Source of the DNA: Coriobacteriales bacterium | GTDB taxonomy: Bacteria > Actinomycetota > Coriobacteriia > Coriobacteriales > UMGS124 | Length of the DNA stretch: 60,546 bases | Assembly: GCA_017515595.1 (NCBI GenBank) | Contig: JAFWFL010000094.1 | Location: 1 to 60,546 of the forward strand | Direction: 5' to 3' | Made by a program: the position numbers and the translations under genes | The notes under the pieces: generated by a model | What the model was told of the DNA's origin: nothing | Database searches by the model: none | What the model saw: only the letters and a program-made list of their open reading frames with translations | Part shown: piece by piece, positions 8,015-16,442 of the stretch | Layout: each line of letters opens with the position of its first letter | How positions within the stretch are numbered: position 1 is the first letter of the stretch

Positions 8015-8722
8015 ATGCCTAAGTTTAAAAACGCTGTTTTGGCATCAGAGATGACCGATGGTGGAATCGTTAAGGGATACGCTTCTACGTTCGATCGCGA
8101 ACCAGATGCTTATGGTGACATTATCGCTCCGGGTGCGTTTGCTGATTCTCTCAAGCGCTGGGCAGAGTCAGGCAAGCCGATTCCGTTGCTTTACGGTCAC
8201 AATACTGCCGATCCTGAGTACAACATCGGTAAACTGACACTTGCGAAGGAAGATGAGCGCGGTCTTTACGTAGAAGCTGAATTTGATCCTGATAACCCAA
8301 AGGCACAGTACACCCGTAAGCTTGCGCAAGAAGGCAGGCTCTACCAATTCAGTTTTGCATATGACGTACTCGACGCTGCAGAAGTTGAGATTGACGGGCG
8401 TAAGGCATTCGAGCTCAGAAAAATTGATCTGTTCGAAGTGTCGCTGGTGCAGATTCCGGCAAACCAGCATGCAGAAGTGACTGATGTTAAATCACAGAAG
8501 TCAGGGCGCAGGAATTCAAAGGCAGATGAAAAGACACTTAAAGATCTGAGAAAGCACTTAAGTGATGCATTAACGCTGCTTGATTCTTTGGATATCAGCG
8601 GCGATGCAGGCGAGGATGATTCTGAGTCTGAGGGCGGCGAGGACAACGCGAAGTCTGAGGGCCGCGAGGATGAAAAGAAGAAGCTCGCAATGTACAAGGA
8701 AATCATGAAAGATATGCTCTAA
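8015..8722 (+). CDS. HK97-family prohead protease
   Basis: A 235-residue serine protease of the assemblin-like HK97 group that cleaves the scaffold-like part of the capsid protein and itself during head maturation. Candidate catalytic residues are His62 (LYGH), Ser113 (QFSFAY) and an acidic residue near 139-141 in the DLFEVSLVQIPAN segment. The tail after about 165 is low-complexity and acidic (repeated SEGGED-type runs at 200-220), probably a self-processing segment. A GAGGAGG site precedes the ATG at 8015. The capsid gene follows after 10 bases. Confidence 0.93.
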   Translation: MPKFKNAVLASEMTDGGIVKGYASTFDREPDAYGDIIAPGAFADSLKRWAESGKPIPLLYGHNTADPEYNIGKLTLAKEDERGLYVEAEFDPDNPKAQYTRKLAQEGRLYQFSFAYDVLDAAEVEIDGRKAFELRKIDLFEVSLVQIPANQHAEVTDVKSQKSGRRNSKADEKTLKDLRKHLSDALTLLDSLDISGDAGEDDSESEGGEDNAKSEGREDEKKKLAMYKEIMKDML

Positions 8723-8732
8723 GGAGACAACT

Positions 8733-9893
8733 ATGAATTTGAAGGAAATGCTTGCGGCTGCAATCAAGAAGTTTGAAGCAGCTGAGACACTTGAAGAAGC
8801 CGAGACTGTCAAGAAGGAAATCGACGAGATCAAACAGAAGATGGCGCTTGCAGAAGTCAAGCAGAACACTCTCGCTGCTCTCGGATCGCAGAACACCGGC
8901 GGTGACAGTGTGAGCGGCAACGCACCAGCAAAGTCTCTTGGCGCCCATTTTGTGAAGTCGTTCAACGATAGCTCTGTGTATAAGAAGGGCCAGCGCTTTG
9001 ACTATGCCGCACCTGAGTACAAGGCTGCGGCTCCTCATGTAACCCCGTCCTCAATCGCTCCGGCATTGACCGATGTAGACACTAATATGGTGCTCCAATA
9101 TCGCAGGCCGCTTGTGATCGCCGATCTCTTTGGTACTGAGTCAATCAAGGGTACGTCTCTTACGTACTTTGTTGAGTCTTCCACTGTTGAGGGCGGCTTT
9201 GCCCCGGTTGCCGAAGGTGCTAAAAAGCCGATGATCAGCTTTGGAGACCCAACTGCTGTTACCGAATCACTCACCAAGATCGCAGCTTATTACAAGGAGT
9301 CTGACGAGATTATCGAGGATGCTGAGTGGCTCGCTTCCAGCATCGACAACCGAGCGCTTTACCTCTATGATCTCAAGGAAGAGGATCAGCTTCTCAATGG
9401 TTCCGGATCAAGTGGCAACATTTGCGGCATCTTGAACCGTTCTGGTATCCAGACCGCAACCTACACCGATCAGGATGATATCTTTAAGGCAATCATGAGC
9501 GTTAAGAATCAGTCGGGCTTCTCGGCTGATGCAGTTGTGATTAACCCTGCTGATTATCAGACCTTGCGCCTTAAGAAGGATCAGAATAACCAGTACTACG
9601 GTGGCGGCTTCTTCTATGGTGAATATGGAGCAAGCGGCATGGTTGAGCAGGCGCCTATTTGGGGTTTGCGCACTTTGGTAACGCCAGCTATTGCCCAGGG
9701 TACTGTTCTTGTTGGCGCCTTCCACAATGGTGCATCTGTTGTACGCAAACATGGTGTAGTCGTTGAAATGACAAACTCGAATGAAGACGACTTCGCTTAT
9801 AACCGCGTTACTATTCGTGTTGAGAATAGGGTATTGCTTGCTGTCCGTTATCCCATGGCGTTTGTTAAGCTTACCGCTTCAAACCCTCTCTAG
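8733..9893 (+). CDS. Major capsid protein, HK97 fold
   Basis: A 386-residue capsid subunit. Residues 1-50 are a charged coiled coil corresponding to the delta (scaffolding) domain; the mature shell domain starts about 65-105. The position after the prohead protease and the overall pattern are typical of HK97 capsids. AAGGAGA precedes the ATG. The gene ends with A-AAC-CCT (9881-9887), then CTC TAG, then a 10-bp stem-loop. This is a canonical -1 frameshift arrangement, and the -1 frame stays open into the next ORF. Two forms are therefore likely: 386 residues, and 511 residues with a C-terminal domain. Confidence 0.93.
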   Translation: MNLKEMLAAAIKKFEAAETLEEAETVKKEIDEIKQKMALAEVKQNTLAALGSQNTGGDSVSGNAPAKSLGAHFVKSFNDSSVYKKGQRFDYAAPEYKAAAPHVTPSSIAPALTDVDTNMVLQYRRPLVIADLFGTESIKGTSLTYFVESSTVEGGFAPVAEGAKKPMISFGDPTAVTESLTKIAAYYKESDEIIEDAEWLASSIDNRALYLYDLKEEDQLLNGSGSSGNICGILNRSGIQTATYTDQDDIFKAIMSVKNQSGFSADAVVINPADYQTLRLKKDQNNQYYGGGFFYGEYGASGMVEQAPIWGLRTLVTPAIAQGTVLVGAFHNGASVVRKHGVVVEMTNSNEDDFAYNRVTIRVENRVLLAVRYPMAFVKLTASNPL

Positions 9894-9926
9894 GTCCCAC
9901 TGTTGAGGCCGAGAGTAGTGGGACCT
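9881..9926 (+). promoter_or_regulatory. Programmed -1 ribosomal frameshift signal in the capsid gene
   Basis: The heptamer AAACCCT (9881-9887) is read in the capsid frame as tcA AAC CCT, the X XXY YYZ form. After four bases comes a perfect stem: AGGTCCCACT (9892-9901) with AGTGGGACCT (9917-9926), loop of 15 bases. The zero-frame stop TAG (9891-9893) touches the stem. No T-run follows, so a terminator is unlikely. Confidence 0.65.
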
Positions 9927-10267
9927 CATTATTCGGCGTAGCTGTTAGCAGCATGCAGTCAGGCTTGACCATTGGCGAAGGCAAGATCACCGGTACGCTC
10001 TTAAAACAGACATCCGGAGCACTTGCTGATTATTGGGGTGAAGGTTACTTCATGGCGCTCAAGTTCACCGATCCTGGCGATACCGTAACATCAATTAAGG
10101 TTGGTCTTGATCCATCGGTGAGCTCTGGTTTGGTAGAGCTTGATGAAGACATGAACGGCGTCTTTAAGGTCACTAACAAGAGCGTTCAGAAGTTTAAGGT
10201 ATTCGCACAGGATGGCGGCTCATCTTATACTCAGCTCTTTGATTTGTCCGAGTTGACGTTGTCATAA
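9884..10267 (+). CDS. C-terminal capsid extension domain reached by -1 frameshift
   Basis: The frame is open without a stop from the slippery site to TAA at 10265-10267. Its first ATG is at 9953, giving a 104-residue stand-alone ORF, but that ATG has no ribosome-binding site (the 25 bases before it contain no AGGAG-like sequence). Read as a shift product it adds 126 residues to the capsid. The sequence is beta-rich and ends KVFAQDGG...LFDLSELTLS, the style of immunoglobulin-like or decoration domains that phages attach to capsid or tail-tube subunits. Internal re-initiation at 9953 is the alternative. Such domains usually decorate the outside of the head and may bind surface glycans; that role is inferred. 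Confidence 0.65.
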   Translation, partial: PSLGPTVEAESSGTSLFGVAVSSMQSGLTIGEGKITGTLLKQTSGALADYWGEGYFMALKFTDPGDTVTSIKVGLDPSVSSGLVELDEDMNGVFKVTNKSVQKFKVFAQDGGSSYTQLFDLSELTLS

Positions 10268-10279
10268 TAGTTTTAGGCA

Positions 10280-10314
10280 GAAGAACCCCGTCATTTTGGC
10301 GGGGTTCTTGTTTT
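10280..10314 (+). terminator. Intrinsic terminator after the capsid module
   Basis: Perfect 10-bp stem AAGAACCCCG (10280-10289) with CGGGGTTCTT (10299-10308), nine-base loop, followed by GTTTT. It closes the head module; the next gene starts at 10325. Confidence 0.85.
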
Positions 10315-10324
10315 AGGAGGTGTC

Positions 10325-10504
10325 ATGCTTAAAAACTATTTGTATAGAGGTTGTCAATACCAGTTTGAAGAGGGCCAGGAGCCACAAGGTGCCGTACTGG
10401 TAGAAAAGGCATCCGGACCTAAGACGGAACAAAAGGCGAAGGAGCCAAAGAACAAGGCGCGCAAGCCTAGCACAAAGGAGCCGGGCCATGGAGATACGAA
10501 CTAA
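10325..10504 (+). CDS. Small basic phage protein, 59 aa
   Basis: An ATG at 10325 preceded by a full AGGAGG site (10316-10321) opens a 59-codon frame. The first 35 residues look folded (YLYRGCQYQFEEGQ); the remainder is lysine-, proline- and glutamate-rich and probably disordered. Small proteins of this kind between capsid and connector are frequent in siphophages and are often unannotated. It overlaps the connector gene by 17 bases. No function can be assigned. Confidence 0.65.
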   Translation: MLKNYLYRGCQYQFEEGQEPQGAVLVEKASGPKTEQKAKEPKNKARKPSTKEPGHGDTN

Positions 10505-11072
10505 TTGGGGCTATACAGCCATCTGTGAGTGGCCTGAGCTTCCTCCGCTTTTGCGAGTTGATGAGTTCTTGACGATCTCCGGGCTTGAGTATTCCTCATC
10601 AATGGAGCGCATTGCCCAAGTAATCGCTGGTGTGTCTCAAGCTGTGCGTGATTGGTGCGGTTGGCATGTAGCGCCAGCACTTGATTGTGTGTTCGTGGCG
10701 TCACCTGACGGTCATTTTGTCGAGCTGCCTTGTATGGGTGTGGTTGATGTTGAGTCAGTCACAAAAAACGACACCGAGCTTGCTTATGAGTGGCGCGGTG
10801 AGGGCCTTGTGCGTCTTGTGCGTCCTGAGTTTGGATGGCGCAGCGTTACGGTGAGATATCGTGCCGGCTACACAGATTCGAGTGCTTTGGCCATGGCAGT
10901 GGCTCAGATTGTCGAGAACAAGCTTGTTGCGGCTCCGGGAGTCCGAGAAGAACACGCAGGGCAGGTTGGGATCAGCTATAACCAGACTGCAAGCGGCGTG
11001 TCAGGTGGCGTGCGCTTGCTCGAAAGTGATTATGCGCTTCTGCAAGCCTACAGAATACCGAGAGGAGCCTAA
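10488..11072 (+). CDS. Head-tail connector protein (HK97 gp6-like)
   Basis: A 194-residue protein in the adaptor position. The N-terminal LLRVDEFLTISGLE with following helices, and a C-terminal YRAGYTD...A...IVENKL pattern, fit the gp6/gp15 adaptor family that forms the ring under the portal. AAGGAG lies seven bases before the ATG. The next gene starts directly after its stop codon, so the connector genes are translated as a coupled set. Confidence 0.8.
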   Translation: MEIRTNWGYTAICEWPELPPLLRVDEFLTISGLEYSSSMERIAQVIAGVSQAVRDWCGWHVAPALDCVFVASPDGHFVELPCMGVVDVESVTKNDTELAYEWRGEGLVRLVRPEFGWRSVTVRYRAGYTDSSALAMAVAQIVENKLVAAPGVREEHAGQVGISYNQTASGVSGGVRLLESDYALLQAYRIPRGA

Positions 11073-11426
11073 ATGTTGCCTTCTTGGTGTAATGATACGG
11101 TTTATGTATTGCGAGCGTCTCTGATCACAACACAGCGCGGTAGCGAGGTACAGGATTGGTCAAATCCCTTAAAGATTCCGATTGAAGGATGTTCGATACA
11201 GCCTGCAAACTCTGCTGCAAATACAAGAACCGGGTTTGATGACATTCGCCAGAACACGACTATCAGCGCTGTTTTATATGCGCCACCTGCTGCGGATATT
11301 CGGGCCCATGACAGGGTTGTTGCTGATGGAGTTACTTATACGCTTGACGGTGAACCTCTTTTGTTGAGATCACCTACAGGGCGTGTAAACCACAAAGTAT
11401 GTAACCTGATTGAATGGAGCGGCTAA
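11073..11426 (+). CDS. Head closure (stopper) protein
   Basis: A 117-residue beta-rich protein immediately after the adaptor gene (TAA followed at once by ATG). Size, position and the pattern RAHDRVVADGVTYTLDGEP fit the stopper family (SPP1 gp16-like), which plugs the head after packaging and docks the tail. Ribosome-binding site GAGGAG upstream. Confidence 0.7.
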   Translation: MLPSWCNDTVYVLRASLITTQRGSEVQDWSNPLKIPIEGCSIQPANSAANTRTGFDDIRQNTTISAVLYAPPAADIRAHDRVVADGVTYTLDGEPLLLRSPTGRVNHKVCNLIEWSG

Positions 11427-11427
11427 C

Positions 11428-11691
11428 ATGAGAGCAACAGTTACCAAGCTCGAATTGAATCACGATGGCTTCTCGGCTCTTATGTCATCAAGTGCGGCTC
11501 AGGAGATGGTAAAAGATGCGGCGCAACGTGTGGCAAGTAAGGCCGGTAACGGCTTTAAAACAGGGACCGTAAGACAGATGGGTTTTGGCCGGGGGCGTGT
11601 AGGATGCACAGTCTATGCGGCAACAAAAGCAGCGAGAGAGGCCGAGTCTAACAACAAGGCTCTATCGCGCGCTGTTGGAGGTGGTATCTAA
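11428..11691 (+). CDS. Minor tail/neck protein (HK97 gp10-like)
   Basis: The ATG at 11428 is preceded by GGAGC and gives 87 residues. The protein is small, basic and short for the HK97 gp10 family, which usually exceeds 100 residues; its position between the stopper and tail terminator genes supports a neck or tail-joining role. A longer frame starting with TTG at 11410 adds only residues overlapping the upstream gene and is not favoured. The next gene overlaps by one base. Confidence 0.6.
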   Translation: MRATVTKLELNHDGFSALMSSSAAQEMVKDAAQRVASKAGNGFKTGTVRQMGFGRGRVGCTVYAATKAAREAESNNKALSRAVGGGI

Positions 11692-12107
11692 TGCAACTGA
11701 CAAAGCCGATTGATGTAGAAGCTGCTCTTGCGGCAGATATCAAGGAATTTGTGCCGAGCACATGGGACGTGCGACCGCAGCCTGCGCCCGAGAATCTTGT
11801 CGCTGACGCGCCGATCGTGCGCGTGTATGCGCTCGGCGGACACGATGCCAGTGTGGTGAGCGATGAGTACTCAGTGTCTCTTGATGTTTGGGCGGGAGAC
11901 GGAGACGACTATTCGCTTGCAATAGATGCTGCTTGTGATCTTGCAGGCGTTATTGCAAGTTTGCCGTTCAGGACCTGCGCAAGTAAGCGCGATTGGATGA
12001 GCTGTGATGCGGTCAACAAACCACAGCCTAACCCCGACACTCGGCATCCTACTGTGCCGCGTGTCACTCAAAATTGGAATGTAACCATACGTGGAATCTT
12101 AACGTAA
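11691..12107 (+). CDS. Tail terminator / tail completion protein
   Basis: A 138-residue protein with an alpha-beta pattern: an N-terminal helix, strands around 50-75 including a VSLDVWAGD segment, a helix LAIDAACDLAGVIASL and a final strand NWNVTIRGIL. That layout and the place directly before the tail tube gene match the gpU-like tail terminator family, which caps the finished tail tube. It starts with an overlapping TAATG. Confidence 0.75.
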   Translation: MQLTKPIDVEAALAADIKEFVPSTWDVRPQPAPENLVADAPIVRVYALGGHDASVVSDEYSVSLDVWAGDGDDYSLAIDAACDLAGVIASLPFRTCASKRDWMSCDAVNKPQPNPDTRHPTVPRVTQNWNVTIRGILT

Positions 12108-12117
12108 GGAGCTTATT

Positions 12118-12705
12118 ATGGGATTGAATAAAGCTGATGTTTACGCTCCGAGGCCTGCTCAGTCGAGTGTTTCCGGAGCTATTGCCGTGGCGCCCGTTGG
12201 TACCACGATGCCTACTGATGCGAAATCAGCGCTTGCAAACACATTTGATGATGGCGGTTACGTAGGCGATGCAGGTATCACTCTCGGACTTAATAGGAAT
12301 ACAAATGTTATTCGTGACTGGTCTCAGGGTGTAGTTCGCACATTGCTCAACTCTTTTGACGGCACTGTTGTGGTGCCGATAATTCAGATTGACGAGTGGA
12401 GTGCAAAGCGGCTTATTGGCGATGATAACGTTGTTGTTACAGCGGCAACTACTACTGCATCCGGACAGATCAAGATGAAGATCGGTTCTCAGCTTCCTGA
12501 TCCGGAAGAGTGGGTGTTCTCAATGAAAGACGGAGACCGCCGCGTCCGCGTGATCCTGCCGGATGCATGCATCACAGCCATTGATAACGTGGCATTTGTA
12601 CCAAACGCCGTGAATAACTGGAATGCAACGCTTACCTGCTCTGAGGATGCAGATGGTTATTCCATCTACGTCATCTACGACAATGGCGAAGTGCTGAGCG
12701 CTTAG
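12118..12705 (+). CDS. Major tail (tube) protein
   Basis: A 195-residue beta-rich protein after the tail terminator and before the chaperone pair, the invariant place of the tail tube gene. The N-terminus has the tube-like pattern MGLNKADVYAPRP...GAIAVAPVGTTMPTD. The core (about 60-150) alternates strands as in the gpV/tail-tube fold. AAGGAGC precedes the ATG. The tube polymer surrounds the tape measure product. Confidence 0.85.
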   Translation: MGLNKADVYAPRPAQSSVSGAIAVAPVGTTMPTDAKSALANTFDDGGYVGDAGITLGLNRNTNVIRDWSQGVVRTLLNSFDGTVVVPIIQIDEWSAKRLIGDDNVVVTAATTTASGQIKMKIGSQLPDPEEWVFSMKDGDRRVRVILPDACITAIDNVAFVPNAVNNWNATLTCSEDADGYSIYVIYDNGEVLSA

Positions 12706-12713
12706 GAGCTTGA

Positions 12714-13004
12714 ATGTACATTATTGAACAGAGCAATATTGAGCCGTTCGAGTTCGCGAATGGCGACAAGAACTACAGTGTTCCGTCATTGCGCGGGATG
12801 AGTGTTGACGATGTTCTCGCATTTAACGAGGCATCAAAGCACAGCCGTGTTGAGCTTACTGAGTTTATGATTGGATACTTCAAGCGCATGGCTCCCGAAT
12901 CGATCGACGGGCTTAACCTGTCGCAGCTGACGGGACTTTTTAAAGCCTGGCAGGAGACCGCCGGCGATGTTGACGCGGGGGAATCGCAGGCCTCGGAGGC
13001 TTAA
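12714..13004 (+). CDS. Tail assembly chaperone, upstream part (gpG-like)
   Basis: A 96-residue acidic helical protein directly after the tail tube gene. In siphophages this position encodes the G part of the G/GT pair that coats the tape measure protein during tail assembly. The last codons contain GCG GGG GAA (12975-12983), where a -1 shift joins the frame to the next ORF, which is open from 12974 onward. Shifted translation gives about 221 residues. Confidence 0.8.
   Translation: MYIIEQSNIEPFEFANGDKNYSVPSLRGMSVDDVLAFNEASKHSRVELTEFMIGYFKRMAPESIDGLNLSQLTGLFKAWQETAGDVDAGESQASEA
12977..12983 (+). promoter_or_regulatory. Likely -1 frameshift site of the tail chaperone pair
   Basis: GGGGGAA in the frame gcG GGG GAA lies in the 31-base window where both frames are open. 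The relation of the two ORFs (-1) is that conserved in the phage G/GT pair. Confidence 0.6.
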
Positions 13005-13378
13005 TACAAAACTATAGAAGGGCAATCGGGGCTGATTTGATGGCACGTTTGGGATTACGCATCTCAGACGTGCCTTTTTCTATAGGTTGGGACGGACTTG
13101 TATTGTTTGTTGAAGGGCTCGGCGAAGACTCCGCATACTTCAGAGCCCGGAACCAGGAGTATGCTCCATGGACGAGCAAGCTCAAACAAATGCAGGTGCT
13201 AACAGATATTTACGATCTTATAAGCGCAACACGTTACAACATGATAACTCTGATGCATGCGAAGACGCAGCAGCCGCTGCCATACCAGCGCCCATGGGCT
13301 GATGACGGCAAGCAGCATATTGGTTCTGGCGGTATTCCGATCTCAGAGTTTAACGAATGGTACTACGAGGAGGTGTAA
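12980..13378 (+). CDS. Tail assembly chaperone, frameshifted part (gpT-like, DUF5361-like)
   Basis: This frame is open from 12974. In the shift product it adds 132 residues beginning with a Gly/Ile-rich stretch, then NYRRAIGADLMARLGLRISD and VPFSIGWDGLVLFVEGL, the pattern of the DUF5361-like T domain of tail chaperones. A stand-alone start (TTG 13037 or ATG 13040) has no ribosome-binding site, so expression as the GT fusion is much more likely. The T domain binds tail tube subunits and brings them to the tape measure. Confidence 0.75.
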   Translation, partial: GIAGLGGLIQNYRRAIGADLMARLGLRISDVPFSIGWDGLVLFVEGLGEDSAYFRARNQEYAPWTSKLKQMQVLTDIYDLISATRYNMITLMHAKTQQPLPYQRPWADDGKQHIGSGGIPISEFNEWYYEEV

Positions 13379-13380
13379 TT

Positions 13381-15717
13381 ATGGCAAATGGTTATAACTT
13401 AGGTAATGCGTTTGTCCAGATTATGCCGTCTTTTGATGGAGCGTCTGCGTCGATTACGCAGGGGCTTAACAATGCAATGGCCGGCGCCGGAGACGCTGCC
13501 GGTGACGTCTGTGGCAAAACTATGGCGTCACGTATTGGCAGCGCGCTTAGTAGTGCCGGCAAGGTGATTGGCAGCGCACTGGTTGCCGGAACTACAGCGG
13601 CAGCCGGTGGGCTTCTCGCATTTGGCAAGAGCGCGGTAGAAGCCGGTAGCACATTCGATGCGTCTATGTCTCAAGTTGCGGCAACCATGGGCGTTACGGT
13701 TGACGAGATTGGTGATTTGCGCAACTTTGCACAGGAGATGGGCAGTACCACGGCTTTCTCGGCATCGCAAGCAGCAGATGCGCTCAACTACTTAGCGCTT
13801 GCCGGATATAAAGCAGATGAAAGCGTCGAGATGTTGCCGACGGTTTTGAATCTTGCAGCTGCCGGTAATATCGATCTTGCATATGCATCAGATATGGTGA
13901 CAGATGCAAGTTCAGCGCTTGGCCTTGAGATGGATGAAACAGCGCTTTTGGTTGACAAGATGGCGAAGACATCGAGTCAGTCAAACACAAGCGTTGCACA
14001 ACTTGGTGAAGCGATTCTCACGGTTGGCGGCACGGCAAAGAATCTTGCCGGTAGTACAACCGAGCTTTCGACAGCACTCGGCATCCTCGCCGATAACGGC
14101 ATTAAAGGCGCAGAGGGCGGAACGGCACTTCGTAATATCATCCTGTCATTAAGCGCACCAACCGACAAAGCTGCCGACCTCATGGAAGAGCTTGGCCTTG
14201 AGGTATTTGATGCCGAGGGCAACATGAGGCCGCTTAATGAGACGTTCGAAGATTTGAACGGCATTCTTGGCACTATGTCGCAACAAGACCAGATTAATGT
14301 TCTGAACAATATGTTTAATAAGGTCGACCTTAAAAGCGTAAATGCTTTGCTTGCAAATTCCGGCGAAAGGTTCGACGAACTAAGCACTGCGATTGATAAT
14401 TGCACCGGTGCAGCTCAGGCGATGGCTGAGACACAGCTTGATAACCTTCATGGTGATGTGACGATTCTCCAGTCAGCGCTTGAAGGCTTGCAGATCGCCG
14501 TTGCGGACTCGCTTACTCCGTCACTGCGCGAGTTTGTTCAGTTTGGATCAGATGGACTATCACGGCTTACTGAAGCATTTAAGACTGACGGCATACAAGG
14601 CGCCATGGATACACTCGGCGATATTCTTGGCCAGGGCGTTACCATGATAGCCGAGAAGGTCCCTGATTTTATGCAGGCTGCTGTATCGCTGCTTATGAGT
14701 GTGATTGATGCGCTTGTGGATAACACGCCGGTTATTCTCGACGCGGCTATTGATGCATTCATGGCGATAGTCGAAGCGCTGCCGGTTGTGCTGCCTAAGG
14801 TGCTTGAAGGCATTGTGAGCGTCATATCATCGGTTGCCGCAAAGCTTCCTGAGCTTTTGCCTATGATTTTGCAAGCTGCAATTGACACGTTTTTGGGCTT
14901 GGTCGAAGCGTTGCCCAAGATTCTGCCGGAGCTGATTCAGGCGGTTACCGACTGCATAGATGCTGTTATCACGCTTTTGCCGTACTTTGCACCACAGCTC
15001 TTGAATGCGGCGATCTCATTGTTTGTGGCGCTTGTCGAGTCGATCCCGGTCATCTTGCCGCAGCTTCTCGATAGCCTGGGACAGCTGATCGCATCAAGCG
15101 TGAATGCCATTGCCAATGGGTTCAGCATGATGTTCGAAGTTGGTGGTCAGCTTTTGGCTAAACTTCTTGAGGGCATCAGCTCGTATGTCGGTGGTGTTCT
15201 CGACTTCTTTATAAGCTTACCGGGGCGCATTATCGGAGCACTGGGCGATGCCGGATCGATCCTGTGGAATGCCGGCTCGCAGATCATAAATGGTTTTCTT
15301 AATGGACTTATGGCCGCATGGGATGGTGTGTGCTCATTCATTGGCGGCATTGGTGACTGGATTGTATCGCATAAAGGCCCTGAAGAGTACGACAAGAACC
15401 TTCTTGTTAATGCCGGTGAGCTTATTATGGGCGGCTTGAACAAAGGCCTTGAGGAAGGCTTTGGAGACATAAAGTCAACCGTAAGCGATGTGAACGATTT
15501 TCTCGGCAACGGAATCAAGGCAGACGCGAGCTTTGCTTATAACACATCCTGGTCAATGAGTGCGGCAAAACCAAGCGGCATGAGTATACCAAACAACATG
15601 AGCAATATGGGCGGTATCTTGATCACTGGCAATACATTTAATGTGCGCAGCGACCAAGACATTGAGCGCATAAGCGAGAGGTTATACGAAGAAATACAGC
15701 GAGGGAGTGGTTGGTAA
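13381..15717 (+). CDS. Tape measure protein
   Basis: A 778-residue protein with a TP901-type tape measure region near the N-terminus (about 70-290, rich in FDASMSQVAATMG-like and ALNYLALAGY segments), then long stretches of hydrophobic helical repeats (about 390-600) and a glycine-rich end. It sets tail length and is ejected into the host envelope. The size predicts a rather short siphophage tail, of the order of 110-120 nm using the usual 1.5 angstrom per residue rule. AGGAGGTG five bases upstream fixes the ATG at 13381. Confidence 0.93.
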   Translation: MANGYNLGNAFVQIMPSFDGASASITQGLNNAMAGAGDAAGDVCGKTMASRIGSALSSAGKVIGSALVAGTTAAAGGLLAFGKSAVEAGSTFDASMSQVAATMGVTVDEIGDLRNFAQEMGSTTAFSASQAADALNYLALAGYKADESVEMLPTVLNLAAAGNIDLAYASDMVTDASSALGLEMDETALLVDKMAKTSSQSNTSVAQLGEAILTVGGTAKNLAGSTTELSTALGILADNGIKGAEGGTALRNIILSLSAPTDKAADLMEELGLEVFDAEGNMRPLNETFEDLNGILGTMSQQDQINVLNNMFNKVDLKSVNALLANSGERFDELSTAIDNCTGAAQAMAETQLDNLHGDVTILQSALEGLQIAVADSLTPSLREFVQFGSDGLSRLTEAFKTDGIQGAMDTLGDILGQGVTMIAEKVPDFMQAAVSLLMSVIDALVDNTPVILDAAIDAFMAIVEALPVVLPKVLEGIVSVISSVAAKLPELLPMILQAAIDTFLGLVEALPKILPELIQAVTDCIDAVITLLPYFAPQLLNAAISLFVALVESIPVILPQLLDSLGQLIASSVNAIANGFSMMFEVGGQLLAKLLEGISSYVGGVLDFFISLPGRIIGALGDAGSILWNAGSQIINGFLNGLMAAWDGVCSFIGGIGDWIVSHKGPEEYDKNLLVNAGELIMGGLNKGLEEGFGDIKSTVSDVNDFLGNGIKADASFAYNTSWSMSAAKPSGMSIPNNMSNMGGILITGNTFNVRSDQDIERISERLYEEIQRGSGW

Positions 15718-16442
15718 TGTCTAAAACGGTGTATTTCAATGGACATAATCTTTCGACTAACTTTTATGTTCACGACTTGGTACGGCCAGCTGTGCCTCAT
15801 AATGTTACGACGCATGAAGTACCGGGACATGATGGGCTTGTGTATGCGAATACGCAATTGCAAGCCCTGATCATCACAATGACGTTAACCTATATCAATG
15901 CAGATTCGGCAACAAGGCGTGCGACTTTGCGCGAACTTGAGTCATGGCTCAATGTAGATGAGCCTAAGGTTTTGCAGTTCAGCGATGACGGTGATTTGTA
16001 TTACCTAGCAATACCACAGAACGGCGGTAATACCAGAGAGAGGCTTAATGCGTCAAGTGTCATGGTTGAGTTCTTAATACCCGATCCTGCGATGTACAAG
16101 GGTGCAAGCATGGCGACACCGTCAAAGAGTGGTAATAATTACACTTTTACGGGCAACTATCCGTGCCGGCCTGTACTCACAATTACAGGAGCGCAGCCGA
16201 ATTCTTCCGGCTATTACGGAATCAAAATGGATGACAGCAAGATTATTGATGTGCCTCTTACAAGCGGCTCTCATACTGTAGTCATTGACTGTGATGCTCG
16301 CACCGTAACCGTTGATAACGCAAACGTGATTCCGACCATTACAAGCGATTGGTTTGTTTGTACGCCGGGCACTCATAAGATCGTGAAGTATCTGGGGAGC
16401 CAGACCACGCTTGCTATAGCATATTGGCCGAGGTGGTTGTAA
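15717..16442 (+). CDS. Distal tail protein (Dit)
   Basis: A 241-residue protein between the tape measure and the large tail-tip gene. The first half has the Dit-type pattern (FNGHNLSTNFYVHDL, then VPGHDGLVY and a LESWL turn) and the second half forms a jelly-roll-like galectin domain (about 130-240). Dit forms the hexameric hub that joins the tail tube to the receptor-binding apparatus. The ATG overlaps the tape measure stop (TAATG), with GGGAG upstream. Confidence 0.82.
   Translation: MSKTVYFNGHNLSTNFYVHDLVRPAVPHNVTTHEVPGHDGLVYANTQLQALIITMTLTYINADSATRRATLRELESWLNVDEPKVLQFSDDGDLYYLAIPQNGGNTRERLNASSVMVEFLIPDPAMYKGASMATPSKSGNNYTFTGNYPCRPVLTITGAQPNSSGYYGIKMDDSKIIDVPLTSGSHTVVIDCDARTVTVDNANVIPTITSDWFVCTPGTHKIVKYLGSQTTLAIAYWPRWL

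Noticed and set aside
9892-9926. Intrinsic terminator after the capsid gene
   Set aside because: The stem is perfect but no T-run follows, and it lies at the right place relative to a slippery heptamer; a frameshift stimulator fits better.
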